From Sphingobacterium sp. UT-1RO-CII-1 (GTDB taxonomy: Bacteria; Bacteroidota; Bacteroidia; Sphingobacteriales; Sphingobacteriaceae), in contig NZ_JAPPVJ010000001.1 of NCBI RefSeq assembly GCF_026711005.1, forward strand, positions 558,001 through 622,000: a stretch of 64,000 bases of DNA, given 5' to 3'. Positions 54,523 through 62,753 of the stretch are shown here, piece after piece. Below the pieces are notes generated by a model. The model ran no database searches. It saw only the letters and a program-made list of their open reading frames with translations, and was not told where the DNA came from. The position numbers were made by a program, and so were the translations under genes. The first letter of the stretch is position 1, and every line of letters starts with the position of its first letter.

Positions 54523-55908
54523 TTATTTCTTAATTTTTATGCTTCTAAAGGACACTTTATCTCCATGATCCTGCAAAAGAATATGTCCTTTCTTTGCTTC
54601 TCCAAACCTATCCCAATCTTTATACTTGCTTATGGCTACCAAATCCCTATACTCTTTAGACCCGCGCTTATAAGTAACCATCTTAATACCATTCAAATAA
54701 TGCGTCACTTGATTATCAGCAGTCACTACAATACGTCCACGATTCCACTCTCCAATAGGTCTTCTTGCTCTCCCATCACGATTAGAAGTTATTAAATCGT
54801 ATAGAGACGCCAAAGTACGGTTACCATCTCTTCCCATTTTAGCATCTGGATGCTTTGCATCGTCCAAAATCTGAAACTCTGGTCCTATAGACGATCCTTT
54901 TGCCTTCTCTTTCAATGTTACAAAATACTTGACACCACTATTAGCTCCTTCTGTTAGTTTAAACTCGAATGAAAGATCGAAAACAGCATATTGCTCTTTT
55001 GTCACAATATCTCCCCCATTCGTAGACTCGCCTCCATCTGATTTATGGACGGTTATCATACCATTCTGTATTTCCCACCCCTTAGTTGGAAAACCTCCAC
55101 CATGTACACTTGTCCAGCCTGTAGCATCCTTTCCATTAAAAAGCAACTTCCAGCCTGAACTTTTCTCTGCAGAAGAAATATCGTTAGGTTTCAAATTCAC
55201 GACATATAAATCCTTTGGTGTCTTTTTGGGCTTCAAATTATCAGTTTGTATTCTTATATTCTTAAAATACACCTTTTTGCCGTGTAGTGCGTCTTTAATG
55301 CTATGTACTTGCAAACCTATAAACCCCTCTTTATCTAAAGTATCTATCACATGAGAAACTGGTATATTATTGACCCATGTGCGCAACTCATCTCCAATAG
55401 CTTCTATTCTGATATGATTAAACTCTTCTTGCTTATAGGCTCCTTTCGCGGCTTCATTCAAGTCTAACGGATATATCCACCCCCTTCTCGCCTCATCATA
55501 CACACCTCCTGTCCACGCACGCTCTGAAGGATCTATTTCTATTTGTCTGCCATATACTCTCCCTTTCCCATTGTTTGCATTAGGGTCAAAATGACTACGT
55601 GTCTGAATTCCAGAATTCGTTTGATTTCCTTCTAACTTAACTTCCAATTCTAAAATAAAGTCGCCATACTCTTTTTCTGTTACCAGAAAAGAATTAGGTG
55701 TTCCCTTTGTCATTGTACCGATAATAGTTCCGTCTTCCACTTCATATGGCGCATTCCCTCCTAAGCTCTTCCAGCCATTCAGCGTTTTTCCATCAAATAA
55801 ATCAACCCACCCCTTTTCATTAGTTTGCGCATTTGCCAAACCACATGTGCCTGTCAATCCAGCTATACAGCCTATTACAATATAGTTTATAATCTTTTTC
55901 CTTATCAT
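54523..55908 (-). CDS. Double DUF1080 (3-keto-disaccharide hydrolase-like) secreted protein
   Basis: 461 residues from ATG 55908, with a signal peptide (about 1-27, ending CGLANA). Two DUF1080 beta-sandwich domains follow each other, at about 35-200 and 235-461; each begins with a matching phrase, GWVDLFDGKTLNGWKSLGG and GWKLLFNGKDATGWTSVHGG, and each contains a strand like FILELEVKLEGNQTNSGI or DLSFEFKLTEGANSGVKY. DUF1080 proteins cleave 3-keto-glycosides by elimination or hydrolysis. First gene of the operon; a LacI-type operator lies 220 bases upstream. A TTG start at 55926 is less likely. Confidence 0.85.
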   Translation of the reverse strand: MIRKKIINYIVIGCIAGLTGTCGLANAQTNEKGWVDLFDGKTLNGWKSLGGNAPYEVEDGTIIGTMTKGTPNSFLVTEKEYGDFILELEVKLEGNQTNSGIQTRSHFDPNANNGKGRVYGRQIEIDPSERAWTGGVYDEARRGWIYPLDLNEAAKGAYKQEEFNHIRIEAIGDELRTWVNNIPVSHVIDTLDKEGFIGLQVHSIKDALHGKKVYFKNIRIQTDNLKPKKTPKDLYVVNLKPNDISSAEKSSGWKLLFNGKDATGWTSVHGGGFPTKGWEIQNGMITVHKSDGGESTNGGDIVTKEQYAVFDLSFEFKLTEGANSGVKYFVTLKEKAKGSSIGPEFQILDDAKHPDAKMGRDGNRTLASLYDLITSNRDGRARRPIGEWNRGRIVVTADNQVTHYLNGIKMVTYKRGSKEYRDLVAISKYKDWDRFGEAKKGHILLQDHGDKVSFRSIKIKK

Positions 55909-56127
55909 ACGTTTATTTACTATCAATTCTATTTATCTGGTTAACTAAAAACTTGGCAATAATTACTTTATTTAAAACATACAGCTTTCTTCTTTAATAA
56001 ATAGCCCTATATCACTTCCAATCCCATAAATTAGCGGATTGATTTATTACTGGTTAACTGCCAAACTACCTCTTACAATAATATTAATAATCAAACTAAA
56101 CTACTAAATATCCATAGCTTTTATTTA

Positions 56128-56140
56128 CGAAAACGTTTGA
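56128..56140. promoter_or_regulatory. LacI-type operator upstream of the DUF1080 operon
   Basis: CGAAAACGTTTGA with palindromic core AAACGTTT at 56131-56138. Identical over 13 bases to 21202-21214 upstream of the cytochrome c/ThuA operon. Confidence 0.6.
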
Positions 56141-56219
56141 ATTAACCCAATACAAAATGGCTAAAACATCACCTTAAAGCGACTACATCTACCATTGTAG
56201 TAAAATTTCATCATAAAAA

Positions 56220-56246
56220 AGGCGAAACCTTCTCCAGGTTTCGCCT
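56220..56246 (-). terminator. gltX terminator
   Basis: AGGCGAAACCT at 56220-56230 pairs with AGGTTTCGCCT at 56236-56246; on the minus strand TTTTTT follows. Confidence 0.88.
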
Positions 56247-56275
56247 ACTCAAAAAATCAATATTGCTCTCTTTTA

Positions 56276-57793
56276 TTAGAAGTGAACCAAAGCTCTATTA
56301 ATCCTTAAAACAACCTCTTCTCTCCCCAGTAGCTCAGTTATCTTGAAAACATCAGGACCGAACTTCCCTCCCACTAGCATAATCCTATAAGGCATCATCA
56401 ACTCACCTACTTTCATGCCTGATTCTGTTACTTTCTTTTTAAACAACTCCTCTATTGTTACAGCATCCCATACTCCTACTTCATGCAAATCTGTTATCAA
56501 GTTTTGAAAAAAGCGAGTTTTATTCTCGTTCCACTTAGGCTTAACTGCATCTATATCATAACTTTCCGGCGTATGAAAGAAAAAAGACGCCTGCCCCCAA
56601 AAGTCTTCGACAAAAACCATTCTTTCCTTAACCAACGAGAGAACCTTATCAAGGTAGTCTTCATCATTATTACGAATATCATGATCCGCTAACACCATTT
56701 TTATCTCCGGCAACAGATTTGTGTTGTTGGTTTTCTTTATCCATTCATGATTAAACCACTTGGCTTTTTCAAAATCAAACTTTGCCCCTGCTTTATTAAT
56801 CCGATCCACAGAAAATTTAGCGATCAATTCTTTCATTGAAAAAATCTCTTGATCGGTCCCATCGTTCCATCCCAACACAGCCAGCATATTGACAAAAGCC
56901 TCGGGCAAAAAACCCATTTCGCGAAAGCCCTTGGTCAATTCCTGTGTTTTAGCGTCTTTCCAATTCATCGCATATACAGGGAAACCTAGACGATCGCCAT
57001 CTCGTTTACTTAATTTTCCATTTCCATCCGGTTTTAAAATTAAGGGCAGATGCGCCCATTCTGGCATTTCTTGTTCCCATCCCAAATATTTCCACAATAA
57101 AATATGCACTGGCGCTGAAGGCAACCACTCTTCTCCTCTAAAAACATGAGAGATTTCCATTGCATGATCATCAACCACAACAGCCAAATGATAGGTTGGC
57201 ATCCCATCTGCTTTTAATAACACTTTATCGTCCACCAAATTCGTCTCAAATGAAACTCTCTCTCTGATCATGTCATCAAAAACAACTAGCTCCCCTTCTG
57301 GAACTTTAATCCTTATCGTATGTGCATGACCTTCTGCCAACAATTTTGCAGTTTCTTCTTCACTCAAACTTAATGAATTTCTTAAGCTCATGCGATTTTC
57401 ATGCGAATACCTAAAATTAGGCTCATTTACCCGCCTTTCTGCTAACTCTTCTGCTGTATCAAAGGCATAATAAGCATATCCATCTTTTATCAGCTGTTCA
57501 GCATACTTCCTATACGATGGTTTTCTCTCGCTCTGCCTATATGGTCCATACTTCCCTGGTTTCAGAGGACTCTCATCTACCTTTATTCCACACCACTCCA
57601 AACACTCTGTTATATATTCTTCGGCTACCTCCACAAAACGTGTTTGATCCGTATCTTCAATCCGTAATATAAAATCACCTTCATGATGACGTGCAAAAAG
57701 ATAATTAAATAATGCTGTACGCACACCTCCAAGGTGTAAGCCGCCAGTCGGACTTGGTGCAAAACGCACCCTAACTTTTTTCTGCAAACTCAT
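56276..57793 (-). CDS. gltX: Glutamate--tRNA ligase
   Basis: 505 residues, class I aminoacyl-tRNA synthetase. It charges tRNA-Glu with glutamate. The ATP motif HIGH appears as APSPTGGLHLGGVRTALFNY, and KMSKS as KLSKRDGDRLGFPV. The glutamate-binding FILRIEDTDQTRF and the tRNA-binding C-terminal helical domain are complete. Only one gltX-type gene is seen in the window, so whether it is discriminating cannot be judged. Monocistronic; TAGTTTTG lies 6 bases before the ATG. Confidence 0.97.
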   Translation of the reverse strand: MSLQKKVRVRFAPSPTGGLHLGGVRTALFNYLFARHHEGDFILRIEDTDQTRFVEVAEEYITECLEWCGIKVDESPLKPGKYGPYRQSERKPSYRKYAEQLIKDGYAYYAFDTAEELAERRVNEPNFRYSHENRMSLRNSLSLSEEETAKLLAEGHAHTIRIKVPEGELVVFDDMIRERVSFETNLVDDKVLLKADGMPTYHLAVVVDDHAMEISHVFRGEEWLPSAPVHILLWKYLGWEQEMPEWAHLPLILKPDGNGKLSKRDGDRLGFPVYAMNWKDAKTQELTKGFREMGFLPEAFVNMLAVLGWNDGTDQEIFSMKELIAKFSVDRINKAGAKFDFEKAKWFNHEWIKKTNNTNLLPEIKMVLADHDIRNNDEDYLDKVLSLVKERMVFVEDFWGQASFFFHTPESYDIDAVKPKWNENKTRFFQNLITDLHEVGVWDAVTIEELFKKKVTESGMKVGELMMPYRIMLVGGKFGPDVFKITELLGREEVVLRINRALVHF

Positions 57794-57798
57794 AACTA

Positions 57799-57806
57799 CA
57801 AAACTA
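57799..57806 (-). promoter_or_regulatory. TAnnTTTG element 6 bases before gltX
   Basis: TAGTTTTG on the minus strand ends 6 bases before ATG 57793; a leaderless mRNA is predicted. No -33 TTG at the expected distance. Confidence 0.4.
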
Positions 57807-57988
57807 CGTTTTTATCGTGTAAAAGTTATAACAGATCATCTATGCGTGTGTTTTTTATTTAGAATAATCTACACCACTGAATATTACAATAACCGCACTA
57901 AAAAAGACACAATTATCCTTAGTAACTTCAATAAATTAAAGTACTCCGAAATTACATTGACATAAAAACAGTATTTTGCAACCTTATT

Positions 57989-59230
57989 ATGAGAAAAAAA
58001 GATCGTTTATTCCAATATAACACGAAGCGCCGTTGGAAAGCTATTTTATTCCTATTTGCAGCATTAATTGCTGCGGGCTCTCTTATCTATACGAACTATT
58101 TAGTTCAGAATTTATCAATTTCCGAGCGCACTAAAGCTGAAGTTTGGGCAATGAGTACTAAAAGCATTGTTACAATGCCCGATTTAGATGATGATTTTAT
58201 AAGTTTTATTTATGCTGTTCGAGACAGCCTTACTACTCCCGCTATTATTACGGATGGTCGCGACAACATTATCTTTTGGCGTGATCTTGACCCCACCAAA
58301 ACCAACACCAAATCACAGGCCGACAGTTCTTTTGGGAAGATAGATTATGATCCGAACTACTTTCGCAAACAACTGAATATTATGAAGGGCAGTCATCCTC
58401 CAATAATACTTGACCTTGACGACGGTAACACCTGGGCCGTTCATTACAAAGACTCGGAAGCATTACGTCAACTGCGTATATTTCCCTATTTACAATTGTC
58501 TCTCATTGCCTTCTTTCTTATCATAGCCTATACTGTTTTTAATTCTATAAAAAAATCTGAAGAAAACCTAGTTTGGGTGGGTATGGCTAAAGAAGCTGCT
58601 CATCAACTGGGGACTCCTATTTCCTCATTAATGGGATGGTTAGAATTAGTTCGTTCTAAATATAATGCCGAAGATGATTCTATTCTCAACGAGATGGGAC
58701 GCGATATCAGCCGACTTGAAATTGTAGCAGATCGTTTCTCAAAAATCGGATCTGTCCCTACACTCACTCCCCACAATATATACCAGACAATTAATGAATT
58801 TATAACTTACTTTAAAGTTCGAACCAGCGAACGCATCACTTTCGAGCTAACTGGAGATCAATCTGCTTCTGCTAAAATCAATATCCCTTTATTCGATTGG
58901 ATCATTGAAAATTTATTAAAAAATGCTGTAAATGCTATTGACTCTGAAGGTAGAATAACCGTTAATATAACCGATAATATTGCAAAAGAAGAAATTTTTA
59001 TAGACATTAGTGATACGGGCAACGGTATTCAAAAAGCAAATTTCGAGAGTATCTTCCAACCGGGCTTCACTACTCGTAAGCGTGGTTGGGGGTTAGGTTT
59101 AAGTTTAACAAAACGCATGGTCGATTACCATAACGGGCAAATTTTCGTAAAAGAGTCCGAACTAGAAAAAGGAACAACATTTAGGATAATACTTAAAAGC
59201 ACACTACGCTATGAACCCACTGAAATCTGA
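57989..59230 (+). CDS. Sensor histidine kinase without adjacent response regulator
   Basis: 413 residues. Two transmembrane segments (about 17-37 and 163-185) enclose a short periplasmic sensor of about 125 residues. The kinase core has the H-box MAKEAAHQLGTPISSLMGW with His205, the N-box ENLLKNAVNAIDSEG and the G-boxes DISDTGNGI and RGWGLGLSLTKRM. The HQLGTP form of the H-box is common in Bacteroidota orphan kinases. No response regulator is adjacent; instead DinB and thioesterase genes follow, the first overlapping by 20 bases. Signal and partner are unknown. Confidence 0.9.
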   Translation: MRKKDRLFQYNTKRRWKAILFLFAALIAAGSLIYTNYLVQNLSISERTKAEVWAMSTKSIVTMPDLDDDFISFIYAVRDSLTTPAIITDGRDNIIFWRDLDPTKTNTKSQADSSFGKIDYDPNYFRKQLNIMKGSHPPIILDLDDGNTWAVHYKDSEALRQLRIFPYLQLSLIAFFLIIAYTVFNSIKKSEENLVWVGMAKEAAHQLGTPISSLMGWLELVRSKYNAEDDSILNEMGRDISRLEIVADRFSKIGSVPTLTPHNIYQTINEFITYFKVRTSERITFELTGDQSASAKINIPLFDWIIENLLKNAVNAIDSEGRITVNITDNIAKEEIFIDISDTGNGIQKANFESIFQPGFTTRKRGWGLGLSLTKRMVDYHNGQIFVKESELEKGTTFRIILKSTLRYEPTEI

Positions 59231-59732
59231 AGAATATCCAGCTATTTACACCGATTATATAGAGCATATAGTGGGTCCTGTCTTCGATAAGCTTCACAAT
59301 CAATTAGAAAGCTTTCCAGACTTTATCCGCACAATCCCGGCAGACCAGGGCGAATATACCTATGATGAAGAGAAGTGGTCTATCAAAGAAGTCCTATGCC
59401 ATATCTTAGATACTGAGCGCATTATGGCTTACCGGGCTTTGCGCTTTGCACGAAATGATATGACTGAACTTGCAGCTTTTGAGCAGGAAATTTTCGTACA
59501 AAATGCACGACATAACGAGCGTAGTTTTGAAAGTATTATAAAGGAATTCATACATCTACGTCAATCCAACTTAGCGATGTTCGAATCTTTTGATGATATA
59601 GAGTTAGAAAGAAAAGGCATGGCTTCAGGACGTTTAATTTCTGTAAAAGCCTTCCTATATGTTATAGCGGGGCACTTAATACATCATCAGCTCATTTTAC
59701 AAGAACGCTATTTAAACAATAAATCTAATTAA
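59211..59732 (+). CDS. DinB family protein
   Basis: 173 residues, a four-helix bundle of the DinB/YfiT-like group. Three histidines positioned for a metal site are in EVLCHILDTERIM, and HLIHHQLILQERYL near the C-terminus. Relatives are metal-dependent thiol transferases or have unknown roles; being called DinB does not imply DNA damage induction here. The start ATG lies 20 bases inside the kinase gene, so translation is probably coupled. One base separates it from the thioesterase gene. Confidence 0.85.
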   Translation: MNPLKSEEYPAIYTDYIEHIVGPVFDKLHNQLESFPDFIRTIPADQGEYTYDEEKWSIKEVLCHILDTERIMAYRALRFARNDMTELAAFEQEIFVQNARHNERSFESIIKEFIHLRQSNLAMFESFDDIELERKGMASGRLISVKAFLYVIAGHLIHHQLILQERYLNNKSN

Positions 59733-59733
59733 T

Positions 59734-60159
59734 ATGTGGTTTAAAGATTACTCTCTTGAAGAGATTAACAAGATTTTCGCAAAAAACATGACAGGGTATC
59801 TAGATATTCATGCCACGGAAATAAATAAAGATTTTCTAGTAGCTGCCATGCCCGTAACAAGTAAAGTAAAACAACCTATCGAGCTTCTTCATGGCGGTGC
59901 TTCTGTAGTCCTAGCAGAATCAGTAGGGAGTATTGCTTCCAACCTTATTATAGATCCTGAACTGTTTGTAGGTGTAGGTATGGAGATTAATGCTAATCAT
60001 CTTCGTTCCGTTCACTCGGGGACCGTCTATGCCACATGCACTCCTTTACATATCGGACAAAAAACTCACGTTTGGGATATTAAAATAAAAAATGAGGAAG
60101 GTATCTTGATCTGTATCTCTAGATTAACAGTAGCCATCGTAAGAAAAAATAAAGAATAA
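59734..60159 (+). CDS. Hotdog-fold thioesterase (PaaI/YdiI-like)
   Basis: 141 residues with one hotdog domain. The catalytic region reads PIELLHGGASVVLAESVGS, where HGG and the Glu are typical of the 4HBT/PaaI thioesterases that hydrolyse aryl-CoA or DHNA-CoA (MenI/YdiI). VGMEINANHLRSVHSGTVYA is the second family block. DHNA-CoA thioesterase for menaquinone synthesis would fit this phylum but no men gene is nearby. Last gene of the kinase-DinB-thioesterase unit, followed by a hairpin. Confidence 0.87.
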   Translation: MWFKDYSLEEINKIFAKNMTGYLDIHATEINKDFLVAAMPVTSKVKQPIELLHGGASVVLAESVGSIASNLIIDPELFVGVGMEINANHLRSVHSGTVYATCTPLHIGQKTHVWDIKIKNEEGILICISRLTVAIVRKNKE

Positions 60160-60234
60160 AAAAAACAAAACTACCCTAATCATTGTATTATTACTATAAG
60201 CCATTCAAGGTGGTTATATGATACGGTTTAGGTT

Positions 60235-60272
60235 TGGAGAGACTATGCCCAACGTAGTCTCTCCATATTTTT
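60235..60272 (+). terminator. Terminator of the kinase-DinB-thioesterase unit
   Basis: TGGAGAGACTA at 60235-60245 pairs with TAGTCTCTCCA at 60255-60265, followed by TATTTTT; 75 bases after the last stop codon. Confidence 0.85.
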
Positions 60273-60391
60273 ACACAGACGCAATCGTTTGTTTTTTTAT
60301 CTTATTTTTTTTATACCAAATTATTTTCTTAGTCTTGCATCTACGTTTATTATTGTAATCAATCACTATAAAATCTAAACATAGCTTAAAC

Positions 60392-61672
60392 ATGGATTCT
60401 AAAAACTCTTTGCAGCAAAATGGCCAGTCTCCCGTAGGTCCTATGATCATTATTGCCGCCTTATTTTTCATTTTCGGTTTCGTGACATGGTTAAACTCTC
60501 TTCTTATACCTTACCTAAGAATTGCGTGTGACCTAACAGAAGTACAGTCTTACCTTGTAACATTTGCTTTTTATATCGCTTATCTTGTTATGGCCCCTGT
60601 ATCAACGTGGGTATTAAACAAGTACGGTTTCAAGCGCGGAATGTCTATTTCACTAGGTATAATGGCTTTAGGAGCTCTCCTATTTATCCCTGCAGCATAT
60701 ACCCGTACATATCTTACCTTTTTAACAGGCCTATTTATAATGGGTGGGGGTCTTGCTATTTTACAGACGGCATCCAATCCTTACATTACCATATTAGGCC
60801 CTGTCGAGAGTGCTGCAAAGCGTATCAGTATCATGGGTATCTGTAATAAGGTAGCAGGAGCGGTAGCCCCTATTATTTTAGGACTATTCCTAAACTTAGG
60901 TGAAGCAGATAGTATTGCAAAACAAGTTGAGTCCATGTCGGCAGACGAATACACTGCAGCACTTGATAAAATAGCCTTACAAGTTGTTAACCCTTATATC
61001 GCTATTGTTATTGTCCTGTTAATTTTAGCGTTCTGGATCTCGAGAGCTAATTTACCTGAAGTACAAGGTGACGAAGAAGAAACAGCAGATCATCATACTG
61101 TTTCCGAAGATAAAACAAGCATTTGGCAGTTCCCTCACGTTATATTAGGATTTGTTACGCTGTTTGTTTATGTAGGGGTTGAAGTACTAGCGGGTGATAC
61201 TATTATTGCTTATGGTGTTTCTTTAGGTATTAGTCTAGAAGATGCTAAATTTTTCACAGGCCTAGTCATGATTGCTATGGTTATTGGTTACATTGTAGGT
61301 ATTGTTAGTATTCCAAAAATCATGAAACAAGATACCGCTATGAAGCTATGTGCTATTTTAGGTATTTTGTTCACATTCGGTATCGTGTATACCTCTGGAA
61401 TGACATCCCTTTACTTCGTTGCTGCCTTAGGCTTTGCTAACTCGTTAATCTTTCCTGCCATCTGGCCACTAGCTCTGAAAGGTGTTGGTAAATTCACCAG
61501 TGCAGCGTCTGGTCTTCTTGTTATGGGTATTGCCGGTGGAGCAGTTATTCCTTTGCTTTACGGCCAAATTTCTCACTCTATTGGTCCACAGTCGGCATAT
61601 TGGATAGCCTTACCTTGTTATCTTTTTATACTTTATTACAGTATCTCAGGACATAAAGCGGGTAAAAAATAA
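60392..61672 (+). CDS. Sugar:H+ symporter of the MFS FucP/GluP family
   Basis: 426 residues with about 12 membrane helices. Family signature blocks are FFIFGFVTWLNSLLIPYLR, GFKRGMSISLGIMALGALLF, LFIMGGGLAILQTASNPYIT and FANSLIFPAIWPLALKGVG. FucP/GluP proteins import L-fucose, glucose or galactose with protons across the inner membrane. The Asn-Pro in QTASNPY is the conserved helix-4/5 feature. No sugar-catabolic gene is adjacent, so the substrate is open; glucose is the common one in Bacteroidota. Monocistronic, with a very strong terminator. Confidence 0.9.
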   Translation: MDSKNSLQQNGQSPVGPMIIIAALFFIFGFVTWLNSLLIPYLRIACDLTEVQSYLVTFAFYIAYLVMAPVSTWVLNKYGFKRGMSISLGIMALGALLFIPAAYTRTYLTFLTGLFIMGGGLAILQTASNPYITILGPVESAAKRISIMGICNKVAGAVAPIILGLFLNLGEADSIAKQVESMSADEYTAALDKIALQVVNPYIAIVIVLLILAFWISRANLPEVQGDEEETADHHTVSEDKTSIWQFPHVILGFVTLFVYVGVEVLAGDTIIAYGVSLGISLEDAKFFTGLVMIAMVIGYIVGIVSIPKIMKQDTAMKLCAILGILFTFGIVYTSGMTSLYFVAALGFANSLIFPAIWPLALKGVGKFTSAASGLLVMGIAGGAVIPLLYGQISHSIGPQSAYWIALPCYLFILYYSISGHKAGKK

Positions 61673-61687
61673 TATTTTAATCTTAAA

Positions 61688-61730
61688 AACAACATGGGCG
61701 CTCCACTAGGTAGCGCCCATGTTGTTTTAT
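61688..61730 (+). terminator. Terminator of the sugar transporter gene
   Basis: AACAACATGGGCGCT at 61688-61702 pairs over 15 bases with AGCGCCCATGTTGTT at 61712-61726, then TTAT; 16 bases after the stop. Confidence 0.92.
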
Positions 61731-61873
61731 CCCTAACTCTTTCTTAGGAGATCCTCTATTCGTCAGTGAAAAGGAAACGACATCTGAACTCACCAAAAAC
61801 TTAGTATCTTTAGTGCTGTACAAAGGCTCATATCATAAATGAAAACAGGTATTACAAAGTAATTTATATCTAT

Positions 61874-62716
61874 ATGCAAACAAAACTATTATCAATATTT
61901 ACAGCAACACTCTTGTTGTTCGGCTCCCAACAGGTTCTGGGGCAAGCTAAATTTCCTCCTGCAAGTAGCAGTACGAAAATCGAGCAAGGGCTAGGTATTA
62001 ACAAAGTAACGTTAACCTACCAAAGACCCAATGTAAATAATCGTACTATTTTTGGCGACCGAGAACCTTACAATGAAGTTTGGCGCACAGGAGCTAACCT
62101 TATACCTAGTATAACATTTGAAGAGGAAGTAACAATAGAAGGCAATAAAGTCCCTGCTGGTACTTATGGTATTTTCACCATCCCTACTAAAACAAACTGG
62201 ACCATTATTTTCTCTAAAAACCCTAATCAATGGGGAGCTTATGACTATAAGCAAGACGAAGATCTTCTACGCTTTCAAGTGAAGTCTCAAAAAACAAAAG
62301 AAAAAATAGAATCCTTTACGATGGCTTTTGAAAATGTTACTCCGACAGGGACTGATCTAAGTTTGGCTTGGGAAAACACAAAGGTAAAGTTCCATATTGC
62401 AGTCGACCAACATAATGAAATTTTAGCTTCCATTAATGAAGCAATGAAAGGCGAAAAAAAGCCTTATTTTCAGGCTGCTCAATATTACTACAATAATGGT
62501 TTAGATATTAATCAAGCTGTTGAATGGATCTCTGAAGCGGACAAAAACAATGTCGATGCACCTTATATCAAATACTGGAAAGCAGTCATGCAACTAAAAG
62601 CTGGTGATAAACCGGGTGCTACAAAAACTGCAAATGAAGGAATAGAAATGGCCAAATCACTAAATAACGAAGAATATGTTCGTTTAAACACACAGGTCCT
62701 CAAATCTATTAAATAG
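61874..62716 (+). CDS. Secreted DUF2911 domain protein
   Basis: 280 residues with a signal peptide (about 1-22, ending VLGQA). The DUF2911 domain (about 25-170) begins PPASSSTKIEQGLGINKVTL and holds the family phrase NNRTIFGDREPYNEVWRTGAN, shortened here to TIFGDREPYNEVWRTG. The C-terminal third is helical and TPR-like (AAQYYYNNGLDINQAVEWI). These proteins are frequent in Bacteroidota and have no known function; a beta-sandwich exported protein is all the sequence supports. It ends 35 bases before the convergent Fe-S oxidoreductase gene, with a shared hairpin. Confidence 0.85.
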   Translation: MQTKLLSIFTATLLLFGSQQVLGQAKFPPASSSTKIEQGLGINKVTLTYQRPNVNNRTIFGDREPYNEVWRTGANLIPSITFEEEVTIEGNKVPAGTYGIFTIPTKTNWTIIFSKNPNQWGAYDYKQDEDLLRFQVKSQKTKEKIESFTMAFENVTPTGTDLSLAWENTKVKFHIAVDQHNEILASINEAMKGEKKPYFQAAQYYYNNGLDINQAVEWISEADKNNVDAPYIKYWKAVMQLKAGDKPGATKTANEGIEMAKSLNNEEYVRLNTQVLKSIK

Positions 62717-62721
62717 CAAAT

Positions 62722-62753
62722 AAAGGAAGCGCTTTTTTAACAGCGCTTCCTTT
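62722..62753. terminator. Bidirectional terminator after the DUF2911 gene
   Basis: AAAGGAAGCGCT at 62722-62733 pairs with AGCGCTTCCTTT at 62742-62753; it overlaps the last two bases of the convergent Fe-S oxidoreductase gene's stop codon region. Confidence 0.88.

Larger units (their letters stand above)
55909..56275. other. Intergenic region upstream of the DUF1080 operon
   Basis: 367 bases without a gene. It carries the LacI-type operator at 56128-56140 and, at the far end, the gltX terminator. The operon promoter could not be identified. Confidence 0.5.
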
